A stretch of 64,000 nucleotides of DNA from Coraliomargarita algicola (GCF_033878955.1 NZ_CP138858.1:3995001-4059000); one strand, 5' to 3'. Counted from the stretch's first letter, positions 1 to 10,711 are shown. Numbers and translations: made by a program. The notes: generated by a model from the letters alone, not told the origin.

Positions 1-2
1 AC

Positions 3-284
3 GCATTGAATCTATTGCCCTTGGTGGATGGAATTCTTTACGTGATTAAATTCAACACTGTGAAGCGGAAGACTGCTGTGGTGAATGTGCGCCGTTTGTG
101 GGAGTCAAATACGCCTGTCTTTGGAGCCATCTTGAACAACATTACCAGTTCGCTTTCGAGCTACTATTATTCGAATTACTCGGATAAGGCCTATCAGGAT
201 TATTACATCCACCAGGAAGAAGAGCTTGAGGAAGAATTGGCGGGCACAGTTGAGCCTGAGTCCGAATTCGGACCGAAAGCATAG
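3..284 (+). CDS. C-terminal fragment of a polysaccharide-export tyrosine autokinase (BY-kinase/Wzc-CpsD type)
   Basis: The reading frame is open at the left edge, so only the last ~94 residues are present. The segment from LPLVDGILYVIKF through VFGAILNNI matches the end of the P-loop kinase domain of BY-kinases, where a beta strand is followed by a helix and a GxxLN-type turn. It then has a tyrosine-rich tail (SSYYYSNYSDKAYQDYY, seven tyrosines in 17 residues) and an acidic end. In this family the Tyr cluster is autophosphorylated in trans and controls polymerisation and export of capsule or exopolysaccharide at the inner membrane. A terminator follows 26 bases downstream, so this is the last gene of its operon. 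The catalytic Walker motifs lie outside the window; the call rests on the tail and strand pattern. Confidence 0.72.
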   Translation, partial: ALNLLPLVDGILYVIKFNTVKRKTAVVNVRRLWESNTPVFGAILNNITSSLSSYYYSNYSDKAYQDYYIHQEEELEEELAGTVEPESEFGPKA

Positions 285-309
285 TTCCATTTTATCAGAG
301 TTGTAACAA

Positions 310-338
310 ATACCCCGAAGCCATTCGGGGTATTTTTA
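310..338 (+). terminator. Rho-independent terminator after the tyrosine kinase gene
   Basis: A nine- to ten-base stem (ATACCCCGAA pairing with TTCGGGGTAT, loop GCCA) is followed by TTTTTAT. It sits 26 bases after the stop codon of the partial kinase gene. Confidence 0.85.
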
Positions 339-574
339 TGCCCGATGAAGGTGAATGCTTGCTCGGCTGGGATCGGGGACGTTGAAAGCTTGGACAGGTA
401 ATCAGAAGGCGGGTGTCCGCACTCAAGGGCATTGTCAGATCAGATATCTGCCTTCTGAACTAATACCCAACATCGAATTTTGAGTGATGCGCGTTCGCGT
501 TCGCTCTGCCGCAGGATCGATTGTATAGGGTGATACGCTAGATGCCGCTTTGAAGCTTATTGAGTAGCGTTGTT
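339..574. other. Intergenic region with small inverted repeats, no gene seen
   Basis: No supported coding sequence. It holds a perfect nine-base inverted repeat, TCAGAAGGC at 402-410 and GCCTTCTGA at 450-458, and a perfect palindrome CAGATATCTG at 441-450. These could form a cruciform or the 3' structure of the convergent uppP transcript. There is no T-run to make a clear terminator. Confidence 0.5.
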
Positions 575-1600
575 TTATTTGCCTAAGACTAAAAAGACCG
601 CGACTGCGAGGGCGATTCGGTACCAGGCGAAGAGGGCGAGGCCGTGTTTACTGAGGTAGGTGACTAGCCATTTAACGGCTAAAGCTGAAGAGATGAATGC
701 AACGAGGCATCCTAGCAATACCGGACCTGTGTCGAGCGCAGCGATCATGTTGGCGCCGTCACTGACTACTTTGTAGCCTGAGGCTGCCGTGAGAGTGATG
801 AGTCCTAATAGAAAGCTAAATTCTGCAGCATGCTTGGGGGAGAGTCCAGCTAAGTAGCCGCCTACGATTGTTGCCATCGAGCGACTGGTGCCGGGCCACA
901 TGGCGAGGCATTGGAAGAGCCCGATCATGATTGACTGGCGGATGGTGAGCTGGTGGATGTCGGGTCCGTCGTTGGACTGGATGGCGCCTTTCTGGCCATG
1001 ATGACGCCATTTTTCGACGATGAGCATAACGATTGCGCCGACGATGAGTGCTCCGGCAACGGCTCTAACGTTGTCCCCGAGTGTGGCTTCAATCCAGTCG
1101 TTGAGTAGCAGTCCGATGACAGCCGCAGGTATGAAGGCACAGATTAGGTTTAGGGCGAGCTTACGACCTTGTGGGTCTTTGCCTAGACAGCCTAATAGGA
1201 TTTTCAGAATTGTTTGCCAGTATAGTATGACGACTGCCGCGATGGCGCCCGCTTGTATGACGATTACGTAGGCGTATGCGGCCTCTCCTATGGTGTAGGG
1301 GCGCGGAGCGATCGATTCATCGTCTTGCACCATGATGAAATCGCCATTTTTATTACGTATGGGGGTGTCTGAGTCTAATCCTAGTATTGCATTGGTTAGG
1401 ATCAGGTGACCTGTGGATGAAATGGGGAGGTATTCGGTAATCCCCTCAACAATGCCTAGAATAATGGCATCGCTGTAGCTTAAGCTAGCTGGATCGGGGC
1501 TTTCGTCGTGAGTGCTAGTTTGAGGGACCGTTTGAGCGGCAGTGAGCCAGTTGGAAGCGAGAACTAGGCAAAGAATGAGTTGGCAGATTCGGAAAGTCAT
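575..1600 (-). CDS. uppP: Undecaprenyl-diphosphatase UppP (BacA family)
   Basis: Integral membrane phosphatase that recycles undecaprenyl pyrophosphate to the monophosphate carrier for peptidoglycan and O-antigen synthesis. The two family signatures are visible: EGITEYLPISSTGHL at residues 52-66 and PGTSRS at 236-241. Several hydrophobic helices follow, ending in a final helix at the C terminus. I chose the ATG at 1600 (341 residues) because it opens a signal-like hydrophobic stretch; an upstream GTG at 1666 would add 22 unlikely residues. Two oddities: a hydrophobic leader plus a polar linker precedes the first family helix, and about 30 polar residues (77-107) are inserted between the first signature and the second helix, where typical UppP has only a short loop. 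Convergent with the partial kinase gene upstream. Confidence 0.93.
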   Translation of the reverse strand: MTFRICQLILCLVLASNWLTAAQTVPQTSTHDESPDPASLSYSDAIILGIVEGITEYLPISSTGHLILTNAILGLDSDTPIRNKNGDFIMVQDDESIAPRPYTIGEAAYAYVIVIQAGAIAAVVILYWQTILKILLGCLGKDPQGRKLALNLICAFIPAAVIGLLLNDWIEATLGDNVRAVAGALIVGAIVMLIVEKWRHHGQKGAIQSNDGPDIHQLTIRQSIMIGLFQCLAMWPGTSRSMATIVGGYLAGLSPKHAAEFSFLLGLITLTAASGYKVVSDGANMIAALDTGPVLLGCLVAFISSALAVKWLVTYLSKHGLALFAWYRIALAVAVFLVLGK

Positions 1601-1732
1601 GAGTCTTGAGACATAGTGGAAAAGAGTGCTATGGGAAGTCGCAAAAAAGTTAATTTTTAGCTGCACGCTGTATGTGTCGTGTGCTTTAGGCTTGTGCAGA
1701 CGCTTGGAAAGCTTTGCTTGTAAAAAATCTAT

Positions 1733-2791
1733 ATGATGGAAATTGAAGAACTCACGAATTCTCTGCGTGCGGGGCGAGACCTAAGCACTGGCGAAGCGCA
1801 GCATTCGGCGTCCTTGTTGGCTTCGTCTGCTGTTGGGCTGTCCGCTAAAGAAAATTTTCTTGTTGCACTGGCTGAGAAGGGCGAGACGGCGGTGGAGGTG
1901 GCTGCATTTGCGGCGGCTTTCCGGGAGCTGGCGGTGAATCCGCAAGTGGAGGCATGGTCTGCGGGAGCGATTGATGTCTGTGGCACTGGAGGTGATGGTT
2001 CGAATACATTTAATATTTCAACTGCTGTTTCTTTTATTGTGGCAGCAGCCGGTGTGCCTGTTTTTAAGCATGGCAACCGTTCGATTACATCAAAGTGCGG
2101 CAGTGCTGATTTGATTGAAGCACTTGGAATACGTCTGGATGCGCCACATGAGGTCATTCGGCGTTCTCTGGATGAATTGAATTTTTGTTTCTTCTTTGCG
2201 CCGGCGTTCCATCCTGCCTTTAAGGAAATTATGCCCGTTCGTCAGGCATTGGCTGCGGCGGGCCGACGTTCTATTTTTAATTTGTTAGGCCCCTTAATCA
2301 ACCCGGGGCGTCCTGCGTATCAATTGATGGGAGTGTATGCGGATCGTTGGGTAGAGCCCATCGCAGATGCATTGGGTGCGATCGGCTTGAAGGCGGGCTT
2401 AGTGGCGCATTGCACGCCTGAACCAGGTCTTGCGCTGGATGAACTGAGCTGTGTGGGGCGTAATCATGTGGCCGGTTTTGGGCGGCTGGAGGCGCGACGC
2501 GGGGTGTTGTCGCCGGAGGAGGCTGGTTTGACGGAGTGTGATTTGGATTCTTTGCGCGGCGGCGATGTGGAGGCTAATATTCAAACTTTGCATGCGCTCT
2601 TCAGTGGGGAGGCGGATGCCGTCCCCTTGGGATTGTTGCACAGTGTATTACTGAATGCGGGTGCTGCACTTTGGCTTGCTGAAAAGGCAGAAGACCTAGC
2701 GACTGGAGTTGATCTGGCGCGTGAAGTGGTTGAGTCGGGGCGAGCGGCTGCATGGCTGAAGCAGGCTCAATCCTTTTACTCCACTTTCTAA
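1733..2791 (+). CDS. trpD: Anthranilate phosphoribosyltransferase TrpD
   Basis: Transfers the phosphoribosyl group of PRPP to anthranilate, the second step of tryptophan synthesis from chorismate. The PRPP-binding motif CGTGGDG lies at residues 83-89, followed by KHGNRS (112-117), GSAD (123-126) and the NLLGPLINP segment. The length of 352 residues is normal. The first ATG at 1733 is followed at once by a second ATG; either may be used. No other trp gene is adjacent, so the pathway genes are dispersed or partly elsewhere. The next gene, glmM, begins 12 bases after the stop, so the two are probably co-transcribed. Confidence 0.95.
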   Translation: MMEIEELTNSLRAGRDLSTGEAQHSASLLASSAVGLSAKENFLVALAEKGETAVEVAAFAAAFRELAVNPQVEAWSAGAIDVCGTGGDGSNTFNISTAVSFIVAAAGVPVFKHGNRSITSKCGSADLIEALGIRLDAPHEVIRRSLDELNFCFFFAPAFHPAFKEIMPVRQALAAAGRRSIFNLLGPLINPGRPAYQLMGVYADRWVEPIADALGAIGLKAGLVAHCTPEPGLALDELSCVGRNHVAGFGRLEARRGVLSPEEAGLTECDLDSLRGGDVEANIQTLHALFSGEADAVPLGLLHSVLLNAGAALWLAEKAEDLATGVDLAREVVESGRAAAWLKQAQSFYSTF

Positions 2792-2803
2792 ATTAACTAT
2801 ACT

Positions 2804-4156
2804 ATGACTCAATATTTCGGAACCGACGGAATTCGCGGGCGATTTGGGGACCCGATCATGTGTCCTGATTTTGCTTATCGTTTGGGCTGTGCGCTTGGCG
2901 ATTATTTAAAGCAGTCTCGGGCGGGGCGGCAGCATTATGTCGTGATTGGACGAGATACACGTTTCAGTGGAACTGCTCTTTGTGATGCTTTAGCGGCTGG
3001 TCTTAATCAGCATCAAGTTTATGTGCGTGATGCGGGAGTGGTTCCGACGCCTGCTGTGGCGAAGGCAGTCTTAGATAATCAAGCGGATCTTGGGATTGCC
3101 GTGACGGCATCGCATAACCCTGCGTGTGATAATGGCATTAAGTTGTTTGATCATCAGGCGTGTAAATTGGATGATGTGCAAGAATTACAGATTGAGTCCT
3201 TGTTTGACGATCAAGCTGCGTCGCCGGCTCACATGCCTCCGCCGGAAACCACACCTTTGGATGCTGCGAGTCATTATGTAAATTATTTGCAATCGCTGAT
3301 GGAGCCGGAGTGTCTGAGTGATTGGCGCGTCGTGTTGGATTTGGCAAATGGAGCGACTGTGGCCACAACGCCCGCAGTCTTTCAGCGATGGGGGGCGCAT
3401 TTGCATTTAATCGGGAATCAGCCAGATGGCCTTAATATTAATGATGGGGTGGGAAGTGAATGTCCTGCTCAACTGGCTCGGGCAGTTCTCGCAGCAGCTG
3501 CTAATATTGGTATTGCGCACGATGGAGATGGTGACCGTTTGGTCGTGTGTGACGAGACTGGAACGATCGTAGATGGTGATATACTGCTCGCTATTTTAGG
3601 GCGTGATGCGATGAAAGCGGGGATGCTTAAGTCGGGCACGCTGGTGGCAACGATTCACAGTAATTTGGGTTTGGATTGCGCGCTGCGAGAGTCCGGCGGG
3701 CGCGTCGAGCGTGTGGGCGTGGGGGATCGCAATGTGGCGAGTCGCATGCGAGAGCTGGGGGCCAACCTTGGTGGTGAGTCGTCGGGACATATTATTTTCT
3801 CTGATTTCGCGACGACTGGAGATGGGCTTTTGGCTGCGATTAAGGTCGTCGAATTAATGCGTCGAACTGGCAAGACCTTGTCAGAATTGCGTCAAGAGGT
3901 GATCCTTTTTCCGCAATGTACGCAAAATTTACGGGTTGCTGAAAAGACTCCATTGGAGGAGCTAAGCGGGCTGCAGGCTGCGATTCGAGAAGTGGAGGCC
4001 AGTCTGGGCGAAGACGGACGAGTCCTTGTCCGTTATTCTGGGACGGAGCCAAAATTACGCTTGTTGGTGGAGGGACGCTCCGAAACTGAGGTCGCTGATG
4101 CGTTAAAAAGCATTGAAATTGCCGCGCGAGAGGGGCTCTGCGTAATTGATAGTTGA
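2804..4156 (+). CDS. glmM: Phosphoglucosamine mutase GlmM
   Basis: Converts glucosamine-6-phosphate to glucosamine-1-phosphate for UDP-GlcNAc, the precursor of peptidoglycan and LPS. The four alpha-phosphohexomutase signatures are present: GTDGIRG at residues 6-12, the phosphoserine loop TASHNP with Ser103, the metal loop DGDGDR at 240-245, and RYSGTEPKLR near the C terminus. GGESSGHIIF is the sugar-binding loop. The length of 450 residues fits GlmM rather than longer PGM/PMM enzymes. It follows trpD by 12 bases and precedes the TPR gene by 42 bases. Confidence 0.96.
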   Translation: MTQYFGTDGIRGRFGDPIMCPDFAYRLGCALGDYLKQSRAGRQHYVVIGRDTRFSGTALCDALAAGLNQHQVYVRDAGVVPTPAVAKAVLDNQADLGIAVTASHNPACDNGIKLFDHQACKLDDVQELQIESLFDDQAASPAHMPPPETTPLDAASHYVNYLQSLMEPECLSDWRVVLDLANGATVATTPAVFQRWGAHLHLIGNQPDGLNINDGVGSECPAQLARAVLAAAANIGIAHDGDGDRLVVCDETGTIVDGDILLAILGRDAMKAGMLKSGTLVATIHSNLGLDCALRESGGRVERVGVGDRNVASRMRELGANLGGESSGHIIFSDFATTGDGLLAAIKVVELMRRTGKTLSELRQEVILFPQCTQNLRVAEKTPLEELSGLQAAIREVEASLGEDGRVLVRYSGTEPKLRLLVEGRSETEVADALKSIEIAAREGLCVIDS

Positions 4157-4198
4157 CCCTTTACGCCTTAGCACACGTAAATATACCCTTTATACATC

Positions 4199-5599
<1,401 letters not shown>

Positions 5600-5920
5600 G
5601 CGGCTGATCGCCATTGGAATGCGCTCTCGAGTGTTTGCGGTTCTCGCCGTACGCCCTTGAGGTGCGATTGTACCGAACTTTAGGTTGGCGGATTCGCGTC
5701 CATGGATCTAGGGGTGGTCAGTGATTATTTGTAAATATCTTTTAATTAAGAGCTTTGAGCGACGTCGCTAAGGCTTTTTACTTGCTCACCCCTTTTAGCT
5801 ACGCAATCTATCGGTTCGTGGATCGTTCTTCATTCATTCCGAGATTATTACTTACTACAGTGTCTGGTCGCTCTATTCAGTTCGCCTGCTATTTCTCAAT
5901 GTTCACTACGCAGTATATCT
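5600..5920. other. Intergenic leader of the pilus operon
   Basis: No coding sequence supported in these 321 bases. The right half is pyrimidine-rich on the + strand (5790-5915) and presumably holds the promoter and 5' leader of pilM. I could not identify convincing -35/-10 boxes or a terminator for the TPR gene. Confidence 0.4.
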
Positions 5921-6970
5921 ATGCTTAACCCCAAGACTAAAGGCCTGTTTGTCGATATCTCGGAGTTCTCGATTTTAGCCGCGAGAACATCTGGATATAA
6001 AATACCGATGGTTATTGAGGAGCTGGCTGAATATCCTTTGAGTTCTGACGATAGTGCAGTCGAGATTCGCAATTTCTTTGAACAGCTTGTTGATTTTAAG
6101 GGCGGTGGTTATTTTGTTTCCCGAGCAGGTGTTTATCCTGAAGGGCGATTTGTGCGATATTATGAGGCGGAGTCGACCAATAAGGCTAAGGACCTTGGCT
6201 TTCTGTCGGAAGTTTTGAAGTCTGAGTTCAACGTTGATCCTGACCACAACACGGTGGCGATTTTAAATGCGAACGATGGTTCAGACTTTGATCCTGTGAA
6301 AAGTTTAAATAAGCGCTTGGTATTCTGTGGCGCGCCTATTCAAGCCTTTCAATCGGAACAAGACCGTTTGCTTGAATGTGGTATCTATCCAGAGCGTTTG
6401 GAACTTTCGACTGTGACGACTTTAGGGGGGGTGAGTGACTATGCGCACTTTAACGAAATTAAGTCCCCCATACTTTGTTTTGAGTTAACCTCTCAAAGTG
6501 CTAACATTTTTATCATTAACCAAGGCCAGGTTGATGTTGCGCGGCCGGTTCCGTTTGGTCTGGATAGTATTTATCCTTTATTGCAACGAGAACTGGGCCT
6601 GAAGGACGAAACTTCTGCTCGAAAGCTCTTTTTTTCAAATACCTTCGATTTTGCGGAAATGGGGCCCAAGTTACTTCGACGTTTGACCAAGGAACTTCAG
6701 GCCTCGACGGGTTTTTACGAAGTGCAGACAGGTTTGACGATTGAGAAAGTATTTATCAGCGTGTTGCCGCAAAATTTAGCTTGGGTTTCAAAGACAGTTT
6801 CTGATTCGTTGGGACTGGAGATTTTGCAGCCTAACTTGGAGAAGTGGCTTGAAGGACTCAAAGTAAGTTTGGGGGATGAGGTTGAAGTTTCTAATTTAGG
6901 TTCACGCTGGATGGGCTTGTTTAGTTTGATGGGCGAGTTTCATTTGAGAGAGGAGGGCGAAGGTGAGTAG
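5921..6970 (+). CDS. pilM: PilM-like pilus assembly ATPase-fold protein
   Basis: 349 residues, cytoplasmic (no signal or membrane segment). The opening KTKGLFVDISEFSILAAR resembles the actin/FtsA-fold phosphate-1 loop of PilM, and the later segments SPILCFELTSQSANIFIINQG and VARPVPFGLDSI fit the second subdomain. PilM forms the cytoplasmic ring or disc that binds the N terminus of PilN in the type IV pilus alignment complex. The assignment is carried mainly by context: it overlaps the next gene by eight bases and is followed by two single-pass membrane proteins and a secretin, the PilM-N-O-(P)-Q order. Sequence conservation to proteobacterial PilM is weak; the closest relatives should be verrucomicrobial, as in the Akkermansia Amuc_1098-1102 cluster. 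Confidence 0.75.
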   Translation: MLNPKTKGLFVDISEFSILAARTSGYKIPMVIEELAEYPLSSDDSAVEIRNFFEQLVDFKGGGYFVSRAGVYPEGRFVRYYEAESTNKAKDLGFLSEVLKSEFNVDPDHNTVAILNANDGSDFDPVKSLNKRLVFCGAPIQAFQSEQDRLLECGIYPERLELSTVTTLGGVSDYAHFNEIKSPILCFELTSQSANIFIINQGQVDVARPVPFGLDSIYPLLQRELGLKDETSARKLFFSNTFDFAEMGPKLLRRLTKELQASTGFYEVQTGLTIEKVFISVLPQNLAWVSKTVSDSLGLEILQPNLEKWLEGLKVSLGDEVEVSNLGSRWMGLFSLMGEFHLREEGEGE

Positions 6971-7622
6971 GAAGCATAAAGAAGTGCAGCCTTTTTGGCG
7001 TCCGAATTTTGTTAATCAGTCTGAGTTGCCTGATATTAAGGTGATTCGAACCGGGTTTATTATTAATTTTGTGGCTGTAACGCTGGCCTTGTGTGTGGCT
7101 TTTTTCCTACTACAACGCGAATATCGCGCTTATTCTTTGGGGAATACTGTTGCGCAAATGGAGCAACAGATCCGTGTTGCGGATGCGGATGACCGAGAAA
7201 ATTTAAAGCTCAGTGAGTCGTTTCGCACGTCCGCGCAATATATTGTAGAAGTGGAGCAGTTCTTTGACTCTCCCTTGCTGGCTCATGAGTTTCTCTATGG
7301 CTTGTCCGTGATTAAGCCTGATGACTTGATTTTTAGCACTGTGTCTTTGACCGAATCGATTGTTAAGGTCGATTCCCAAAACGTGGTTGCCTATAATATT
7401 GTGATCTCAGGAAATGCTAAAAATTTAACAGTGCTTGATGATTTTAAGAATATCTTAGAAGAGGCAGAGTTATTGGAAATCCCGGGGTTTGATTTGGGGA
7501 TAGATGAAACTTTGCAAGGGCGTGATGAAAAAACGGGAATTTTTCCTTACCGTATAGCGATCTCCTTGAAGCCCGCGAAAAAAGCCGCGCCGGCTAAGAA
7601 AGAAGGAGGGGATGCCTCATGA
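6963..7622 (+). CDS. pilN: PilN-like inner-membrane pilus assembly protein
   Basis: 219 residues with a short cytoplasmic N terminus (~35 residues), one membrane helix (GFIINFVAVTLALCVAFFLL, about 37-56), a coiled-coil stretch (QREYRAYSLGNTVAQMEQQI) and a periplasmic ferredoxin-like domain. This is the PilN/PilO architecture. The N-terminal piece EVQPFWRPNFVNQSELPDI may take the place of the PilN peptide that docks on PilM. It overlaps pilM by eight bases and pilO by four, so translation is probably coupled. The C terminus is a Lys/Ala tail. Confidence 0.72.
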   Translation: MSRKHKEVQPFWRPNFVNQSELPDIKVIRTGFIINFVAVTLALCVAFFLLQREYRAYSLGNTVAQMEQQIRVADADDRENLKLSESFRTSAQYIVEVEQFFDSPLLAHEFLYGLSVIKPDDLIFSTVSLTESIVKVDSQNVVAYNIVISGNAKNLTVLDDFKNILEEAELLEIPGFDLGIDETLQGRDEKTGIFPYRIAISLKPAKKAAPAKKEGGDAS

Positions 7623-8200
7623 AGACCGAGAATAAATTTATCCGCATTCTAAAGGATTACCCACTGGCGGTGCTTTGTTTCCTTGTGGTTCTGGTCTGTC
7701 TGGCCGCTATCTTTTTACGAGGCGATGCAGCTGTGGAATTGTCGCTTAAAGAGGATGACTTGAATTCCCGTATACGAACGATCGATAAAAACGTTAAAAG
7801 TTCGAAAGATTTAGAGTCGCATGTGGAGGAAGTGAAGCTTCTGGTGGACCAGCTGGAGGCCAGGCTCTTTGATCGCGATGAACGGGCTGTGAATATTAAT
7901 TTCTTTTATGCGCTGGAAGACCGGCTCAATGTGCGCATTTCGAATATTGGGCAGATGCCAACAGGAGATCCAGTTTTTGCAAAGGGCGGGCCTCGTGCGC
8001 TTAAGTTACATTCCACCATCGCCTATAATATGTCTTTAAGCGGTTCGTTTGATGAGATTCTGATTTTTATGTCTGAACTCTACCGGGTGGACCGTTTGAT
8101 ACGGGTGGCCGATTTTCAGATCTCAGATTCAAATCGTAATGGAGGCCAAGATACATTGGACGCACGTCTACGCGTGGTCGTCTTGGCTGAGAATGATTAA
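7619..8200 (+). CDS. pilO: PilO-like inner-membrane pilus assembly protein
   Basis: 193 residues: short cytoplasmic N terminus, one transmembrane helix (YPLAVLCFLVVLVCLAAIFL, about 14-33), a coiled coil (residues 40-85) and a small alpha/beta periplasmic domain. The topology matches PilO, which pairs with PilN to form the periplasmic part of the alignment complex. The ATGA overlap with the preceding gene (7619-7622) points to coupled translation. By position and topology it corresponds to the Akkermansia Amuc_1100-type proteins, which structural work has compared with PilO; I make this link from memory and gene order, not alignment. Confidence 0.7.
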   Translation: MKTENKFIRILKDYPLAVLCFLVVLVCLAAIFLRGDAAVELSLKEDDLNSRIRTIDKNVKSSKDLESHVEEVKLLVDQLEARLFDRDERAVNINFFYALEDRLNVRISNIGQMPTGDPVFAKGGPRALKLHSTIAYNMSLSGSFDEILIFMSELYRVDRLIRVADFQISDSNRNGGQDTLDARLRVVVLAEND

Positions 8201-8212
8201 TATTAGCATCTC

Positions 8213-8788
8213 ATGAAGATATCTTTACATACTTTATCGACTTTGCTTTTAGCGCTCTTGTTTACCCAAGAGCTGTGCGCAAAATCCGAAATAAAATTGA
8301 CCGGTCGAAAAGATTTAGTGCTCAGTTTGGACAGCCGTTTGTTGGTCCTGGAAGAAGCACGATCGCATTTATCAGAGAAAAGCGATTCGTTTCACGAGCT
8401 CGTTGCGAGTGTAGATAGCCCTTTTGTATTTGAGCAACCGTTGATTCCAATTATACGCGACGAACAAGGTGAGCCTGTGCCTGTTGAGGAAGTTGTAGTC
8501 AATTATGATGATGCTTCTGTGTTGCGTGTCGTGGCTAGGAATTTTTCCAAGCAAGTGCGAGGCACGTTGACGCGTGGCAATAGTGGTTTCTTGCAACTAA
8601 CAGGTGGCAGTTTAGTTAAGCAGGGCACCAGTTTTCCGGTAAGCTTACCGCAGGCGCAAGGTCAGACCTTTACCGTTACAATTATCGAGATTACTAGCAA
8701 TAGTTACACCCTGAAATTGGGCGAGGCTACAGAACTGGTGGGCATCAATGCCACTGGCTCCAGCTCTGGTGCTATTAAAATCGATTAG
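8213..8788 (+). CDS. Secreted protein in the PilP position of the pilus operon
   Basis: 191 residues with a cleavable-looking signal peptide (residues 1-23, hydrophobic core LSTLLLALLF). The rest is beta-rich, ending with a segment (SLVKQGTSFPVSLPQAQGQTF) that looks like a small barrel. PilP is a periplasmic lipoprotein linking PilN/PilO to the secretin. This protein sits between pilO and pilQ, as PilP does, but has no clear lipobox: the only nearby cysteine (QELCAK) lacks the usual L-x-[GA]-C context. It begins 12 bases after pilO and is separated from pilQ by 72 bases. Function is inferred from position only. Confidence 0.55.
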   Translation: MKISLHTLSTLLLALLFTQELCAKSEIKLTGRKDLVLSLDSRLLVLEEARSHLSEKSDSFHELVASVDSPFVFEQPLIPIIRDEQGEPVPVEEVVVNYDDASVLRVVARNFSKQVRGTLTRGNSGFLQLTGGSLVKQGTSFPVSLPQAQGQTFTVTIIEITSNSYTLKLGEATELVGINATGSSSGAIKID

Positions 8789-8860
8789 CAGATTAGTCAC
8801 TTTCTATATTATAAATCATTTATTCACCATATTCTTCGAACCGTCGCCTCTTAACGTCTT

Positions 8861-10711
8861 ATGAAAAAGCATACACTCTATTCCCTATGGCTTCTCGCTC
8901 CGATCGCTCTTTGTGCACAGGCAGAGAGTGATACCACCGTTGAAATCGATTTGTCGGATGTGATCGTAGTTGAAGATACCTCGGAGCAAGTCGGTGTAGC
9001 TTCCGAGCTTGTTTCACTTCCTGAAGAGAGTGCGAAAGTAGTCGAGATTCCTGAGAATCCGATTGAGGGTGCCAGTTTAGATTTGGAAGCGCCGATCATT
9101 CCAGCGGTGACTGAGAGTCTGCCTTCGGATACTGAGATTGTACTCGAAATTCCTGGTAAGGACGCGGTTGCTCCGGGCGAGGCTTCCATGTTAAGTGAGG
9201 AAACTATTTCTGTGGATTTTCCAGATGAGGACGTTCGCACGATTCTTCGTAATGTTGCCGAGCTCTTTGAGCTCAATCTGGTGATCCCCGATACCTTGAT
9301 TGGACGCACTTCTATTAAGTTGCGTAACATTACTTGGCGCCAGGCATTTGAGGTCGTTCTTGAGCCGCTGGGGTATACCTATGTTGAAGATCGTAATATC
9401 GTGCGCATTAAGAGTATCGAAGAATTGACTACTGAACCTGTCGATACACATGTATTCATCGCAAATTATGCACGTGCGGATAACCTTTTAAGTTCGATTG
9501 CTCCCCTGATTGATAACTCTGCAGGTGGTCGTATTCAAGTCGATGTCCGTAGTAATGCACTCGTGATCACGGAGCGCCCTTCAAGGATGGGCAAGATTCA
9601 GGAAATTATAGAGCGCTTGGACCGGGCTACCGACCAGGTGATGATTGAGTCAAAGTTTATTGAAGTCACCAATACGGACACAAAGAATTTAGGTGTGAAT
9701 TGGGCCTCTCTGAGTGGTTATAGTGCTTCTGCTGGACCTTTCCAGCGTGCATGGACTCGTGAACGCACGAACACAAATACAAGGACTTCGGGCACCGTTG
9801 ATGATGAAGGCATTAATTCCAGTGACGGGCTTACCTACGAGAATGGAACCACTTTCAGTGATACGCTTGAGAGCTTGGCTTCTACCAGTCGTTTGGACAC
9901 TGCTGTGTTTTCTGCGGATCAGTTTGAAGTGATTCTAAGTGCTTTGAATACCCAGGATGATATTAAACTGGTTTCTAACCCAACGGTGGTGACCTTGAAT
10001 AATACACAGGCGAAAATCGCGATAGGTGAACGTTACCCGATCCCTGAGTATACCTTTAACGCGGAGACGGGACAACGTCAGCTGGATCAAATCAATTATG
10101 AAGATATCGGTATCAATCTAGATGTGACACCGCAGGTGAATAGCGCTGGATTTATTAACCTTAAAATCATTCCTGAGGTGTCGAGTTCAGATCGCTTTGC
10201 ACTGATCGAGAATACGGAAATTCCCATCATTGAAAGTCGCCGCACTGAAACGACTATCATGGTCAAGGATGGCTACACTTTAGCGATCGGCGGTTTAGTA
10301 GAAGATAGTACTTCCAAACGTGATACTAAAGTTCCGGTCTTAGGGAATTTACCCGGCATCGGGCGTCTCTTCAGCAGTGAGTCTGATGAAATCTCTCAAC
10401 GAAATTTAATCATCTTCATCACCGCTAAGACACTCAATCCCGATGGCTCGACTTATCGTGATATTATAGATCCACGCGTAATTGATCGTATGGGGATTGT
10501 TCCGAGTGAGTTGCCTGGGTATAATTTGAGCGTCGAAGAGAAGAGCTTATTAGATAAGTTGGATGCATACCGAACCCAGGCCGATCAGGAAAAAGCCTTA
10601 GAGGCAGCTAGGCAGCAAATTAAAGCTATAGAATACCGTAAGCTGCAGGAGGAGCGTGATACACTCGAAGAGACGCCTACTCAGGCCAGCAAACCACGCA
10701 GCTTGCGCTAG
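8861..10711 (+). CDS. pilQ: Type IV pilus secretin PilQ
   Basis: Outer-membrane channel for the pilus fibre. The 616-residue protein has a signal peptide (1-21), an acidic Val/Glu-rich linker to ~105, an STN-type domain (ISVDFPDEDVRTILRNVAEL, ~115-185), an N1/NolW domain (VFIANYARADNLLSSIAPL, ~192-265) and a secretin barrel domain whose hallmark VPVLGNLPGIGRLF lies near residue 493. A C-terminal helical tail (~555-605, KLDAYRTQADQEKALEAARQ) may be a coiled coil for pilotin or neighbour contacts. There is no AMIN domain, unlike many proteobacterial PilQ. Only 29 bases separate its stop from the next gene. Confidence 0.9.
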   Translation: MKKHTLYSLWLLAPIALCAQAESDTTVEIDLSDVIVVEDTSEQVGVASELVSLPEESAKVVEIPENPIEGASLDLEAPIIPAVTESLPSDTEIVLEIPGKDAVAPGEASMLSEETISVDFPDEDVRTILRNVAELFELNLVIPDTLIGRTSIKLRNITWRQAFEVVLEPLGYTYVEDRNIVRIKSIEELTTEPVDTHVFIANYARADNLLSSIAPLIDNSAGGRIQVDVRSNALVITERPSRMGKIQEIIERLDRATDQVMIESKFIEVTNTDTKNLGVNWASLSGYSASAGPFQRAWTRERTNTNTRTSGTVDDEGINSSDGLTYENGTTFSDTLESLASTSRLDTAVFSADQFEVILSALNTQDDIKLVSNPTVVTLNNTQAKIAIGERYPIPEYTFNAETGQRQLDQINYEDIGINLDVTPQVNSAGFINLKIIPEVSSSDRFALIENTEIPIIESRRTETTIMVKDGYTLAIGGLVEDSTSKRDTKVPVLGNLPGIGRLFSSESDEISQRNLIIFITAKTLNPDGSTYRDIIDPRVIDRMGIVPSELPGYNLSVEEKSLLDKLDAYRTQADQEKALEAARQQIKAIEYRKLQEERDTLEETPTQASKPRSLR

